Below are positions 45,927 to 55,337 of a stretch of DNA of 64,000 nt, one piece after another. Made by a program: the position numbers and the translations under genes. How positions within the stretch are numbered: the first letter of the stretch is position 1; each line of letters begins with the position of its first letter. The stretch comes from Belliella buryatensis. GTDB taxonomy: Bacteria > Bacteroidota > Bacteroidia > Cytophagales > Cyclobacteriaceae. Where the stretch lies: positions 1 through 64,000 of the forward strand of contig NZ_FZOK01000002.1 of the NCBI RefSeq assembly GCF_900188245.1, read 5' to 3'. Under the pieces are notes generated by a model. It made no database searches. It saw only the letters and a program-made list of their open reading frames with translations, and had not been told where the DNA came from.

Positions 45927-47040
45927 TTTCATCTTGATTTTTATAATTGATGATAATTTGAATGTCCTCAGCTCTTATCCAACCTTTTTTGAGGGCATGA
46001 TTAGCGGCGATTATAGTGTCTTCGATCAAAAGTATTTCCACTCCAAGTGACTTCATTTCGGTTTTTATATCCAGTACTTTTTGCCTTCTTTTTTCAGAGA
46101 CATGTCTTATGTAAATCATCTTAACTCTTCCTGGATAATCCTTTATTACTTGTAAGTAAATTTCAGGGTCATGCTGTCCCGAGTCCCCAATCAGTATAAA
46201 AGGTATATCAGGAACTAGTTCAAATATTTTTTCCACTTGTGAAAGCTTATGATCAAAATGACTTCCTGAGATAAACTGTTCTCTTGATAAGCCTAAATCC
46301 CTCAACATTAAGGGGCCAAGAGGAATATGGTGCACAGACATCATTTCAGTTAGAAAATCATAAAGATTCCAAGGGCTACTAGAGACATAAAACATAGGAT
46401 TGTTTTCTTTGCCATCTGCACCTTTTTCGAGTGCTTGATAAAATGCAGAAACTCCTTCAAATGGAATTCTCGAATGTGCATTACCAAGAAAAGTAGTCTT
46501 GAGCATTTCCCAAATTCTAGTAGCCCCGGTGGGGACTATCGTATCATCAATGTCAGATATTATGCCGTACTCCACCTCTTTTGTGGGAATGAAGATACTT
46601 GCTGAAGCAGTCACTTTACCTTGATTAGGCAATACATGGTCTATAAGTTCTAAATCCAAACTGATCCAAGGACTGGTGTGCTGAATGAGCTGTTTGGGGT
46701 TGATGAAAAATTCAAAGTAGCCCTCGTCATCTGTTTCAGTTACCCAATAATCTTCTCCAAGAGTTGCACATACTTTTACTTTTGGAATTTCCCAAGACAT
46801 AAATCGTTTGTACATCTTTGTGAAATTCTTCCATCGGCTATCACCTATTTCAGAAAGACCAATTCCGCGATCTTTTAATACCCTGCCTATCAAATAAATT
46901 TTTTCTCTACTTCCAAACCCTTTGTATGGAACGATTATGACGGATTTGACAAGTCCTGTTTTGATGCCGAATTTCAATTTGATTTTCGAAAAACTGACCT
47001 TAATGCGGTAGAGAAAAGTAAGAAGAGTTTTTTTGACCAT
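45913..47040 (-). CDS. App1-type phosphatidate phosphatase domain (DUF2183) protein
   Basis: A 375-aa protein with a C-terminal catalytic domain of the App1/DUF2183 family, related to the HAD superfamily. The nucleophile motif is D163-I-D165-D166-T in GIISDIDDTIVPTGA, followed by FYVSSSPWNLYDFL and the late acidic motif FILIGDSGQHDPEIY. The N-terminal half is a beta-rich domain of unknown role. In yeast App1 is a phosphatidate phosphatase; the bacterial substrate is not known. No signal peptide is evident, although the N-terminus is basic. Confidence 0.88.
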   Translation of the reverse strand: MVKKTLLTFLYRIKVSFSKIKLKFGIKTGLVKSVIIVPYKGFGSREKIYLIGRVLKDRGIGLSEIGDSRWKNFTKMYKRFMSWEIPKVKVCATLGEDYWVTETDDEGYFEFFINPKQLIQHTSPWISLDLELIDHVLPNQGKVTASASIFIPTKEVEYGIISDIDDTIVPTGATRIWEMLKTTFLGNAHSRIPFEGVSAFYQALEKGADGKENNPMFYVSSSPWNLYDFLTEMMSVHHIPLGPLMLRDLGLSREQFISGSHFDHKLSQVEKIFELVPDIPFILIGDSGQHDPEIYLQVIKDYPGRVKMIYIRHVSEKRRQKVLDIKTEMKSLGVEILLIEDTIIAANHALKKGWIRAEDIQIIINYKNQDEINNS

Positions 47041-47137
47041 GGATTAGATTTATAAACTCAAGTTAAAAAAATCAATTGGGAACTCTATCCAAAAATCGAA
47101 ATAGTCAAAGCTCTTTGATTTTGTTTAACTTTGCAAA

Positions 47138-48202
47138 ATGGAGAGTAGCGTAAAAAAAGACATCAGAAAGTTTTCATTGGAGAAGTTGGAGGAGTTTTTT
47201 GTCAACCAAGGGGACAAGAAGTTTCGAGCCAAGCAGGTTTATGATTGGCTTTGGAATAAGTCTTTGAAGAATTTTGACGACATGAGTAATATTTCCAAGG
47301 TAACTAGGGAAATGCTGAAGGCTAATTTCACTATCAATCACATTTTAGTAGACTTGATGCAGCATTCTTCTGACGGGACGATTAAGAATGCAGTCAAGTT
47401 ATATGATAATAAAATTGTAGAATCAGTACTGATACCAACGACTAAGAGGATCACAGCTTGCGTATCTTCTCAAGTAGGTTGTAGTTTGGATTGCAATTTT
47501 TGTGCAACAGCTAGGTTGAAGCGCATGCGTAATCTTAATCCTGACGAAATTTACGATCAGGTAGTGGCGATCAAAGATGAAGCTGAAACTTACTTTAGCA
47601 GACCATTGACCAATATTGTGTTTATGGGAATGGGAGAACCCTTGTTGAATTACAATAATGTGGTCGAAGCGATTGATAAAATCACTTCTCCAGAGGGACT
47701 AGGTATGGCACCTAGGAGGATTACACTTTCTACTGTAGGAATTCCAAAGATGATCAAAAAAATGGCTGATGATGGGGTGAAGTTCAACCTCGCGATCTCT
47801 CTTCACTCAGCTATCAACGAAACCAGAAGCAGATTGATGCCCATCAATGATGTCAATCCCCTTGAAGATCTTGCTGAGTCGCTCAAATATTGGTATCAAA
47901 AGACTAAGAGGAAAGTGACTTATGAATATGTGATTTGGGACGGAATCAATGATGATGAGAAGCATGCAAGGGCTTTGGCGAAATTTTGTAAAATCATTCC
48001 TTCCAAAGTGAATATCATTCAATATAACCCAATTGATGAGGGTGAGTTCAGGCAGGCTTCGCAGGAAGCTGTCGATATGTATATCAGAATATTAGAAAGT
48101 CAAGGTATAATAGCCAAAGTTAGGAAATCTAGAGGTCAGGACATAGATGCAGCCTGTGGGCAGTTGGCCAATAAGAATGAAGTTGGTGAGCTAGGTGAGT
48201 GA
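47138..48202 (+). CDS. rlmN: 23S rRNA (adenine2503-C2)-methyltransferase RlmN
   Basis: RlmN is a radical-SAM enzyme that methylates A2503 of 23S rRNA (and A37 of some tRNAs). The 354-aa protein has the CxxxCxxC cluster at Cys115, Cys119 and Cys122 (CSLDCNFC) and the second catalytic Cys340 in DIDAACGQL, which with a resolving residue forms the mixed-disulfide mechanism typical of the family. The N-terminal KPFRAKQ-like element is KKFRAKQVYDWLW. It is transcribed alone, divergent from App1. Confidence 0.96.
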   Translation: MESSVKKDIRKFSLEKLEEFFVNQGDKKFRAKQVYDWLWNKSLKNFDDMSNISKVTREMLKANFTINHILVDLMQHSSDGTIKNAVKLYDNKIVESVLIPTTKRITACVSSQVGCSLDCNFCATARLKRMRNLNPDEIYDQVVAIKDEAETYFSRPLTNIVFMGMGEPLLNYNNVVEAIDKITSPEGLGMAPRRITLSTVGIPKMIKKMADDGVKFNLAISLHSAINETRSRLMPINDVNPLEDLAESLKYWYQKTKRKVTYEYVIWDGINDDEKHARALAKFCKIIPSKVNIIQYNPIDEGEFRQASQEAVDMYIRILESQGIIAKVRKSRGQDIDAACGQLANKNEVGELGE

Positions 48203-48457
48203 TTGTATTTATTAATATTCTGATGGAAGGATATGTGAAGTAAAGTAAAAAATGGTGATTTCATGTGAATAGAAAATATTAAGTAAGTTTTATAAGTTGA
48301 AGAAATTAGTTTTTTTTCATTTCTAAGAGAAACTATTAATCTATAAATTAAACAAATGTAAAATCTCCTAAATAATCCTTAATTTATCTAAAAATTATTT
48401 GGTTAAGCAGTATCCTTTCTTGTATATTGCTCAACTAATTCAATAATCCATTAAATC

Positions 48458-51160
48458 ATGAAAAAAGTTTTTTACAAAAAGACAGTCTTTTCTTTGGTAT
48501 TAATTTCCAGCTTTTTTTTCTGGTCTTTTCAATCCAATGATCCAATCACGCAAAAAATATTAACTTACTTCAACAAGCTTCAAGCGGAGTTCCCTACAGA
48601 AAAAGTTTATCTTCATTTAGATAAGCATACATATACCCTGGGGGAAGACGTATGGTTCAGTGCTTATGTGACAGCTGGTGGGAACCAGATTCCTAGTCCA
48701 TTGAGTAGGACACTTTATGTTGATCTTTTCAATGGAGAAGGTGTTTTAGTTAGTCAAAGAAAAGTATTAATTGAAGATGGCTATGGTAAAGGCGACTTTA
48801 AACTCCCAGATTTCGGAATTGAAGGGGTTTATAGAATCAAAGCTTATACGGCTTGGATGGAAAATTTTGGTGATGAATTTTTTTATCACAAAGAAATTGA
48901 GGTTTTTGATGCTGCAAGCACCTCTTTTTTTCCAAATGTTACTTTTGAAAGCCAAGATGTCAATGGTGATCAAGTAAAATATGCTGTTAGTCTTGATGTG
49001 ATAGATGGCAAAGGGAATCCATTAGTTAATGAAGTAATACAAGTCAAAGTATTTGGAGAAGATGAAGAAATTTCAGAAAGAAGCATTCAGCTGAATAGTC
49101 AAGGTCAAGCTTCTTTTACTTTTAACTTACCTTTAAAACCATTCAAATTTCAGTGGATGGAATTGACATACTTGGAAAGCGAAACGTATCCTGTTATCAA
49201 AAAAGTTAAGATTCCTTACAGTTTTCAAATGGCTGATATTCAATTCCTACCAGAAGGAGGTCATTTACTTGAAGGATATAAAAGTAACATAGCTTTTAAA
49301 GGTATCTATCCAGACGGTAGCCCCGTGGAATTAGAAGGTACTGTACTTGACACTGAAGAAGTTGTTGAGTTTAATACTTTTTTTGCTGGAATGGGTAAGT
49401 TTGAATTTACACCTCAAAGTGAGAGAGATTATCAAGTTAGAGTCTCAGAACCAACTTCTGGAGAATTTCAAGTTTTAAAACTCCCTAAGGTAGAATCGAA
49501 AGGGATGGTCCTTCAAGTATTGAATAGTCCATCAGCTAATTATGTAACAGTTTTTGTTCAGGGCAATTATGAAGAACAAGATTTAGTTCTTGTTAGTCAA
49601 ACAAGAGGAATTATTAATTATATGATCAATGGCTCCTTAACTAATGGTATATGGGGCGTCAGGATTCCAAAAGAAGAGCTTATTACAGGGATCAATCAAA
49701 TTACAATTTTAAATCAAAAAGGGGATCCTTTATTAGAGCGTTTATTTTTTTTCCAAAGTGAAAAGGATTTTGTGAATATCTCAGCAAAATCAACTGTTGT
49801 TTCATCATCACGGGGACCCATAGAAGTAGAAATAGAAACTTTTTCACAGAATGAGACAGTATTTGGAAGTTATTCTGTAAGTATTACCGATTTGGATCAA
49901 GTTTCAAATGAATCCATGCTTAGAGGAAATATCATTTCTGACTTATTATTGACATCTGACCTAAAGGGAAATATCCATCTTCCAGGTTATTATTTCAAAG
50001 ATCAAGAACCTGGTACGCTTGAAGCCTTGGATTTGGTGATGATGACTAACGGTTGGAGGAGATTTGATTGGGGAAGTGTAATGGATGACAGATTTCCTAC
50101 TATTGATAAATTTATTGAAAGGGGGATTACTATTGAAGGTACAATTATAGATCAGGAAAATAGTAAAAGGGGGCTTAGAGGTGGTAAGGTGTCTGCCATG
50201 GTTGGCCAAGGAATTGACATGGTTACTTCAGAATATGGTCCAAATGGCAGGTTTATTTTAATGGAGTTGGAGTATTTGGATACAGCGCAAGTGACTATTA
50301 CTGCTGAAGACCTTAGGCTTAAAAATTTTGTTGATATTTCCATTGAGCAACCAAAACCTTATTTTCTAAACATTTCACCTAGAATAACATCTGATATCAA
50401 AATACCAGCTGAGCTTATAGCAACTTATCAGGAGCGTACTATGATGAATAGGCTTTTTGATGAAGAAAAGATAATAGATTTGGATGGAGTAACAGTAGAG
50501 GGGCAAACACTTGCGAGGGAAGATGAACAAATGAGAAAGATATATGGCGTTGGAGATGTTACGATTGATCCTGAAAATATACTTGGCTCAGTAGCTTTTA
50601 CCAATGTCTTTCAGATGATTCAGGGTAGAGTTTCTGGAGTTCAAGTTTTCTTTTCAGGAATGAGTGTAACAGTACAGATCAGAGGAGTAGGCTCTTTACA
50701 AAGTGGAGGAGATCCTCTATACTTGTTGGATAATATGCCAGTAGATGCAGGAACTATGATGTTGGTTAATCCTCAAGATGTTGCTTCAGTGGATGTATTT
50801 AAAGACCCTGCAAAAGCTGCAATTTTTGGAGCACAGGGAGCCAATGGGGTAATTGCAGTATACACAAAGACAGGTTTTGGAGGGGCAAATGCTGAGGTAC
50901 CTGGTAAGCTTATCACCAAATATGGAGGCTACTCAGCTGCTCGGGAATTCTATCAGCCGAATTATGAGACAAAGACAGCTGAAAACTCTATCCCTGATAA
51001 GAGAAGTACCATCTATTGGAATCCAAATTTGAAAATTGATGAATCAGGAAAAGCGCAGATTAAGTATTACAATACTGATATCGCTAAGAAGCACCTTATC
51101 ATCATCGAAGGCATGGATGCTCAGGGTCGCTTGGCTAGGTTTGAGAAAATATTAGAATAA
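48458..51160 (+). CDS. MG2-domain protein with a TonB-plug domain and no barrel
   Basis: A 900-aa exported protein. Residues 1-25 are a signal sequence (MKKVFYKKTVFSLVLISSFF...). A macroglobulin-like MG2 segment comes first (EKVYLHLDKHTYTLGEDVWFSAYV near residue 48), then more beta-rich domains. From about residue 676 to 795 there is a TonB-dependent-receptor plug (VTVEGQTLARE, MIQGRVSGVQV, VQIRGVGSLQSGGDPLYLLDNM, VDVFKDPAKAAIFGAQGANGVIAVYTKTG). A final Ig-like unit holds TIYWNPNLKIDESGKAQI. No barrel follows the plug. Such hybrids occur widely in Bacteroidota; the function is not known. A long hairpin and a small barrel-like gene follow. Confidence 0.85.
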   Translation: MKKVFYKKTVFSLVLISSFFFWSFQSNDPITQKILTYFNKLQAEFPTEKVYLHLDKHTYTLGEDVWFSAYVTAGGNQIPSPLSRTLYVDLFNGEGVLVSQRKVLIEDGYGKGDFKLPDFGIEGVYRIKAYTAWMENFGDEFFYHKEIEVFDAASTSFFPNVTFESQDVNGDQVKYAVSLDVIDGKGNPLVNEVIQVKVFGEDEEISERSIQLNSQGQASFTFNLPLKPFKFQWMELTYLESETYPVIKKVKIPYSFQMADIQFLPEGGHLLEGYKSNIAFKGIYPDGSPVELEGTVLDTEEVVEFNTFFAGMGKFEFTPQSERDYQVRVSEPTSGEFQVLKLPKVESKGMVLQVLNSPSANYVTVFVQGNYEEQDLVLVSQTRGIINYMINGSLTNGIWGVRIPKEELITGINQITILNQKGDPLLERLFFFQSEKDFVNISAKSTVVSSSRGPIEVEIETFSQNETVFGSYSVSITDLDQVSNESMLRGNIISDLLLTSDLKGNIHLPGYYFKDQEPGTLEALDLVMMTNGWRRFDWGSVMDDRFPTIDKFIERGITIEGTIIDQENSKRGLRGGKVSAMVGQGIDMVTSEYGPNGRFILMELEYLDTAQVTITAEDLRLKNFVDISIEQPKPYFLNISPRITSDIKIPAELIATYQERTMMNRLFDEEKIIDLDGVTVEGQTLAREDEQMRKIYGVGDVTIDPENILGSVAFTNVFQMIQGRVSGVQVFFSGMSVTVQIRGVGSLQSGGDPLYLLDNMPVDAGTMMLVNPQDVASVDVFKDPAKAAIFGAQGANGVIAVYTKTGFGGANAEVPGKLITKYGGYSAAREFYQPNYETKTAENSIPDKRSTIYWNPNLKIDESGKAQIKYYNTDIAKKHLIIIEGMDAQGRLARFEKILE

Positions 51161-51179
51161 ACACGTGAATATCTTTGAA

Positions 51180-51230
51180 TCCTTGGTAAAGCCACTTAAT
51201 TTCTGCTCTGAAATCAGGTTTTATCAAGGA
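51180..51230 (+). other. Long hairpin between two outer-membrane genes
   Basis: A 14-bp stem with two G-U pairs (51180-51193 with 51217-51230) encloses a second 5-bp stem (ATTTC at 51199-51203 with GAAAT at 51210-51214). The 3' side lacks a good U-tract (CTTTAAATTTT). It could be a weak terminator or an mRNA-processing or stability structure between the genes. Confidence 0.7.
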
Positions 51231-51247
51231 CTTTAAATTTTATAATC

Positions 51248-51718
51248 ATGAAAAAAATAGTATTAATTTTCTTTCTTAGTTTTTTAACTGCTGGAGTATT
51301 TGCTCAAGAACAGGGAGAAGCACGATTGATGGCTGGAGGTGATTATCGGCTTACCATCAAAGATTTAGGGACTTTTATAGGTGTTGAGTATTTCTTTGCC
51401 GATAGATTTTCTCTAGCTCCTACATTTACAGTGTGGTTTCCAGAAATTGGCAATTCTTTCAATCTCAATGCTGATTTGAAATATTATTTGACTGAAGGAG
51501 TTTCTCAGGTATATCTCCTTGCAGGTTATAGCAATTATTGGATCAATACGCAACCGGGAGATCCGGGGTTGTTACAAACAAGACCTGGAGGAAACCTTGG
51601 TGTAGGTGCTTATCTTGCCGCTACAGAGAAATTCGGCTTTATTACCGAAGTGAAAATGCAAAGTCAGAATACAAGATGGCCAGTATTGAGGGTAGGGGCA
51701 GTTTTGAATTTGAATTGA
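51248..51718 (+). CDS. Small predicted outer-membrane beta-barrel protein
   Basis: A 156-aa protein with a signal peptide (residues 1-19, ending VFAQ). The body alternates short amphipathic strands with Gly/aromatic turns (IGVEYFFADRFSLAPTFTVWF, NLNADLKYYLTEG, NLGVGAYLAATEKFGFITEVKM) and ends in VLRVGAVLNLN, the layout of an 8-stranded outer-membrane barrel. It follows the MG2-plug gene after an 87-base gap carrying the long hairpin, and a linked function is plausible. It ends one base from the convergent rhomboid gene. Confidence 0.75.
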   Translation: MKKIVLIFFLSFLTAGVFAQEQGEARLMAGGDYRLTIKDLGTFIGVEYFFADRFSLAPTFTVWFPEIGNSFNLNADLKYYLTEGVSQVYLLAGYSNYWINTQPGDPGLLQTRPGGNLGVGAYLAATEKFGFITEVKMQSQNTRWPVLRVGAVLNLN

Positions 51719-51719
51719 C

Positions 51720-52649
51720 TTATTTCTTACTGAATTCGAAAAGTTTTCTCTTTTCGTCTTTACTGAGTGCTTCGTAGCCTTTTTCTGCAATTTTATCCAG
51801 AATCATATCAATTTCTTCTTGTGTAGTCTCGGAGGAATTGGGAAATGAAGCAGTAGGACGATTTGTTCTGCTGCTTTTTGTTTCTTGTCTAGAGTAAGTT
51901 TTTTTCTTGTAGGTAACCTTTATTTTACCTCTATTGGAAAGAATCCTTTCAAAAAACTGTCCTACAGCCTGAATTGGTCTACCCCAGTCACTTCCTTTTT
52001 TGAGTTGAAGGATATACCAAAAACCCATCGCAGCGCCACCTAAATGTGCCAACTCACCTCCAGCATTGCTTCCAGCTGAATTAGCAAAAGCAATAAATAC
52101 ATAGAATATAGCGATATATTTGATTTTTACTGGACCTAAAAGGATTAAACGAAAGGTAGTGTTAGGAGCCAAGGTAGCTGCTGCCACAACAATTGCATAC
52201 ACCCCTGCACTCGCGCCTAGCATTTTAGCTGCTGGTAGTACTTCTGTGAACATGGGTGAAATGTTATACATCAATACGTATAAAGCAGCACCCGCTAGTC
52301 CTCCTAAGATATAAATATTAGCAAGCTTTCTGCTTCCCAAGTATTCATTGACCAACATTCCGAACCAAAACAGGAAAAGCATATTGAAAAGAATGTGGAA
52401 AATGCCCTCATGAAGGAACATGTATGTCAAGACCGACCAAGGTTGAAATATAAATTGCTCTAGATCAGCAGGCATCATCAAGTATCCTAGTAGTGTCTTG
52501 TAAAGCGCTCCAGCCCCTGAGAAACTCAGAACTATCCTCACTACCAAAACTGTCACAAATACCAAGAGATTGATGGCAATCAGCTTGTATAGGCTGTTGT
52601 TGCTGTGTCGAAACGCATTCTTCAAATTATCCCAAAATCCTCCGTACAT
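51720..52649 (-). CDS. Rhomboid-family intramembrane serine protease, variant motif
   Basis: A 309-aa inner-membrane protein with six predicted helices. The nucleophile would be Ser147 in LGASAGVY, where the usual GxSG is altered to GASA-G, and the partner His202 lies in ELAHLGGA. The C-terminal ~90 residues are a polar, Lys/Ser/Thr-rich cytoplasmic tail (YKKKTYSRQETKSSR...). Family proteins cut membrane proteins within their transmembrane helices; substrates are unknown. It is the last gene of a minus-strand run that begins with the 55744 gene and mutL, 11 bases after a second rhomboid gene. Confidence 0.88.
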   Translation of the reverse strand: MYGGFWDNLKNAFRHSNNSLYKLIAINLLVFVTVLVVRIVLSFSGAGALYKTLLGYLMMPADLEQFIFQPWSVLTYMFLHEGIFHILFNMLFLFWFGMLVNEYLGSRKLANIYILGGLAGAALYVLMYNISPMFTEVLPAAKMLGASAGVYAIVVAAATLAPNTTFRLILLGPVKIKYIAIFYVFIAFANSAGSNAGGELAHLGGAAMGFWYILQLKKGSDWGRPIQAVGQFFERILSNRGKIKVTYKKKTYSRQETKSSRTNRPTASFPNSSETTQEEIDMILDKIAEKGYEALSKDEKRKLFEFSKK

Positions 52650-52660
52650 AGCCTTTTCTT

Positions 52661-53452
52661 TTAGTAAAAGTTATTTCTGTTTTTCTTCCAATAATATACC
52701 AAGCCTGCTCCTATTATCAACCCACTCAGATGGGCAAAGTGTGCCACATTATCAGTCGGACTATTATTAATGATATTATAAATTGTATACAAGCTATAAA
52801 AAAAAACTAAATACTTAGCCTTCACGGGCATAGGAGGGAAAAGTAAAAGCAATTCTGTATTTGGAAAAAACATTGCAAAGGCAATAAGAATTCCAAATAA
52901 TGCACCAGATGCACCTACCATCGGGATGTTTATTTGAATGTCTCTGATTCCCATATAATTTTCCTTAGCCCTTTGAATCATACTCTTGCTTTCTGGATTT
53001 TTGGTATAGTCATCAATGAAGTCATAAACCCCTGATTTGAACAAATGTCGGTTATCTTTCACAAAATCATTGAACCTTTCAGGACTTGGGTCAGCGTAAA
53101 ATGCTTCTATTTGATTATCTAGTTGTCCGATTCTGTAGGCATTGTATCCAGAGTAGAGTAAACCACTTCCTACACCACAAACCATCCAGAGCGTAAGAAG
53201 TTTTTTAGGTCCAAGAAATTGCTCCAGTAATGGTCCGAAAATGAATAGTCCAAACATATTACTGAACAAATGCCAGAAATTGGCATGCATGAACATATAA
53301 GTCAAAAACTGAGTAGGCATGAACCTTGGGCTTTGAACATAATAAAGTGCAAACATCCTTTCTAGCTGAGGCATAAAATAACTAGCCACTACAAACATGG
53401 CGATATTGATTAGCAGAAGGTTCTTGACTACTGGTGTGAGGTTTCTGAACAT
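52661..53452 (-). CDS. Rhomboid-family intramembrane serine protease
   Basis: A 263-aa inner-membrane protease with the standard motif: Ser182 in VGASGALFGIL and His241 in NVAHFAHLSGL. The N-terminal NLTPVVKNLLLINIAMFV and the FMHANFWHLFSNMFGLFIFG segment with the conserved HxxxN are typical. A polar stretch of about 65 residues (roughly 105-170) is inserted between helices. It follows mutL by four bases and is followed by a second rhomboid with a variant motif, a tandem pair likely to act together or on different substrates. Confidence 0.92.
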   Translation of the reverse strand: MFRNLTPVVKNLLLINIAMFVVASYFMPQLERMFALYYVQSPRFMPTQFLTYMFMHANFWHLFSNMFGLFIFGPLLEQFLGPKKLLTLWMVCGVGSGLLYSGYNAYRIGQLDNQIEAFYADPSPERFNDFVKDNRHLFKSGVYDFIDDYTKNPESKSMIQRAKENYMGIRDIQINIPMVGASGALFGILIAFAMFFPNTELLLLFPPMPVKAKYLVFFYSLYTIYNIINNSPTDNVAHFAHLSGLIIGAGLVYYWKKNRNNFY

Positions 53453-53456
53453 GAGC

Positions 53457-55337
53457 TTATCTATTGAAAAAAGCGTGTATTTTATTTAAATCTAGTTTGA
53501 CAAAGGTTTTGTTCCCAGCAAGCCCATAATTTGGATTTTGGCAGGCGAATAATTGTCCAACCAAGGTTTCCATTTCTGAGGTGTCTAGCTTCTTGCCTTT
53601 TTTGATTGATGATCTTTTGGCGAGTGATCTTGCTAGGTTTTCCCTATTATCCAAGGATAATTCAGTTTTGAAATGTTTGAACTGCTCCAGCAATCCTTCA
53701 AAAAGGATTTTTTCATTGGTCATCTGTATATTTGCTGGGGTACCTTGTATCAAGATGGTCTCTTTTCCAAATACATCTATTACGAAGCCTAAGCTTTGAA
53801 GTTCCTCTTTGATATCTAAGACCAATGCAAAATCAGCTGGGCTCAATTGGATATGCTGTGGGAACAAGCACTGCTGAGATACCCCAGCATTGTTATTGAG
53901 TTGCCTGCTGTACCTTTCGTATAGAATTCTTTCATGGGATGCTTGCTGATCCAATATCAAAAGTCCGGATGACATCTGAGCTATGATATAACTTTGCTCC
54001 ACTTGGAAAGTAGCGCCTGTATTTTCTTGGTCTTTTGGGAAAATATTTTCCTTCAAGTCATCTTCATTTGCTTTGGAAGAGAAGGTTAGAAAATCCTTTT
54101 CTTCTTCTCTTTTTGGAGATTCAATTTCCCGGTTTTTATTGTTGTCAGCACTTTCAAAAAGTCTTTCCCAACCTGAGACATCTTGTTTTTTGATGGTAGG
54201 TGTCTGGAAGCTCTTATAAGCATTGTCTTTATAAGGTTCGTCTGGCTTATAGCTGTTTTCTATACCTACAGCTGCTTTGCGATTTTCGTCATTTCCCCAG
54301 TTTTCAGCAAAGTTTACATCCATGTTGAAATCCAGTGTAGGTACTACATTGTGAGCTCCTAGTGCTTGCTTGACTGCGGATCTAATTACAGCATATATAG
54401 TCCTTTCATCGTCAAATTTAATTTCTGTTTTGGTTGGATGAACATTGATATCAATATGTGAAGGATCGATTTCTAAGAATAGAACGTAGAAAGGGTGCAT
54501 TTCTGAAGGCATTAGTCCTTCATAAGCATTGGCTACTGCATGATGCAAGTAGTTGCTTCTTATGTATCTATTGTTGACAAAGAAATATTGTTCACCTCGC
54601 GTTTTTTTGGCATTTTCGGGCTTGCCTACGTAGCCTTTTACATTCAAGTGTGGTGTTTCCTCTTGGCAGCTGACAAGTTGAGATTGATAGTTTTTTCCAA
54701 AGATTCCCACTATTCGTTGACTGAGCTTTCCTGGGTAAAGATTGAATAGCTCCATGTCATTTTGGTGGAAAGTAAATCCGATTTCTGGATAGGAAAGTGC
54801 TACTCTTTGAAACTCTTCTACCAGATGTTTCATCTCCACAGGATTAGATTTGAGGAAATTTCTTCTTGCAGGGACATTAAAAAATAGGTTTTTAACGGCG
54901 ATTGAGGTTCCTTCAGAACAAGAGATAGGTTCTTGTTTTTTGAATTCAGAGCCTTCGATCTGAATTAAGGTTCCAAGTTCTTCTCCTCTCTGACGTGTTC
55001 TCATTTCTACCTGAGCTACAGCAGCGATAGAAGCCATGGCCTCACCTCTAAACCCGAATGTTCGTATAGCAAAGAGATCTTCAGAGGTCCTGATTTTGGA
55101 GGTTGCATGCCTTTCGAAGCACATTCTCGCATCTGTCAGGCTCATACCCTTTCCATCGTCAATGACTTGCATCAAGGCTTTTCCAGCTTCTTTGACGATG
55201 ACTTGGATTTGTTTGGCTCCTGCATCTACTGCATTTTCGAGCATTTCCTTGAGCGCAGAAGCTGGTCTTTGTACCACCTCACCCGCTGCAATTTGATTTG
55301 CAATAGCATCTGGAAGGAGTTGAATGATATCGCTCAT
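53457..55337 (-). CDS. mutL: DNA mismatch repair protein MutL
   Basis: MutL couples mismatch recognition by MutS to downstream repair. The N-terminal GHKL ATPase is intact: IANQIAAGEVVQRPASALKEMLENAVDAGA, DDGKGM and TFGFRGEAMASIA. The 626-aa protein has a long variable linker (about 340-435). The C-terminal endonuclease motif reads DQQASHERILYE starting at Asp463, not the DQHAxxE seen in many endonuclease-type MutLs: the His and Gln positions look exchanged. The CPHGRP zinc-binding motif is replaced by CQNPNYGLAGNKTF. Both changes may be lineage-typical. It overlaps the upstream small gene by ATGA. Confidence 0.96.
   Translation of the reverse strand: MSDIIQLLPDAIANQIAAGEVVQRPASALKEMLENAVDAGAKQIQVIVKEAGKALMQVIDDGKGMSLTDARMCFERHATSKIRTSEDLFAIRTFGFRGEAMASIAAVAQVEMRTRQRGEELGTLIQIEGSEFKKQEPISCSEGTSIAVKNLFFNVPARRNFLKSNPVEMKHLVEEFQRVALSYPEIGFTFHQNDMELFNLYPGKLSQRIVGIFGKNYQSQLVSCQEETPHLNVKGYVGKPENAKKTRGEQYFFVNNRYIRSNYLHHAVANAYEGLMPSEMHPFYVLFLEIDPSHIDINVHPTKTEIKFDDERTIYAVIRSAVKQALGAHNVVPTLDFNMDVNFAENWGNDENRKAAVGIENSYKPDEPYKDNAYKSFQTPTIKKQDVSGWERLFESADNNKNREIESPKREEEKDFLTFSSKANEDDLKENIFPKDQENTGATFQVEQSYIIAQMSSGLLILDQQASHERILYERYSRQLNNNAGVSQQCLFPQHIQLSPADFALVLDIKEELQSLGFVIDVFGKETILIQGTPANIQMTNEKILFEGLLEQFKHFKTELSLDNRENLARSLAKRSSIKKGKKLDTSEMETLVGQLFACQNPNYGLAGNKTFVKLDLNKIHAFFNR

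Noticed and set aside
47126-47133. TAACTTTG just before the rlmN ATG, which would suggest a leaderless transcript
   Set aside because: No TTG occurs at the -33 distance and the motif ends only 4 bases before the ATG. It is more likely chance.
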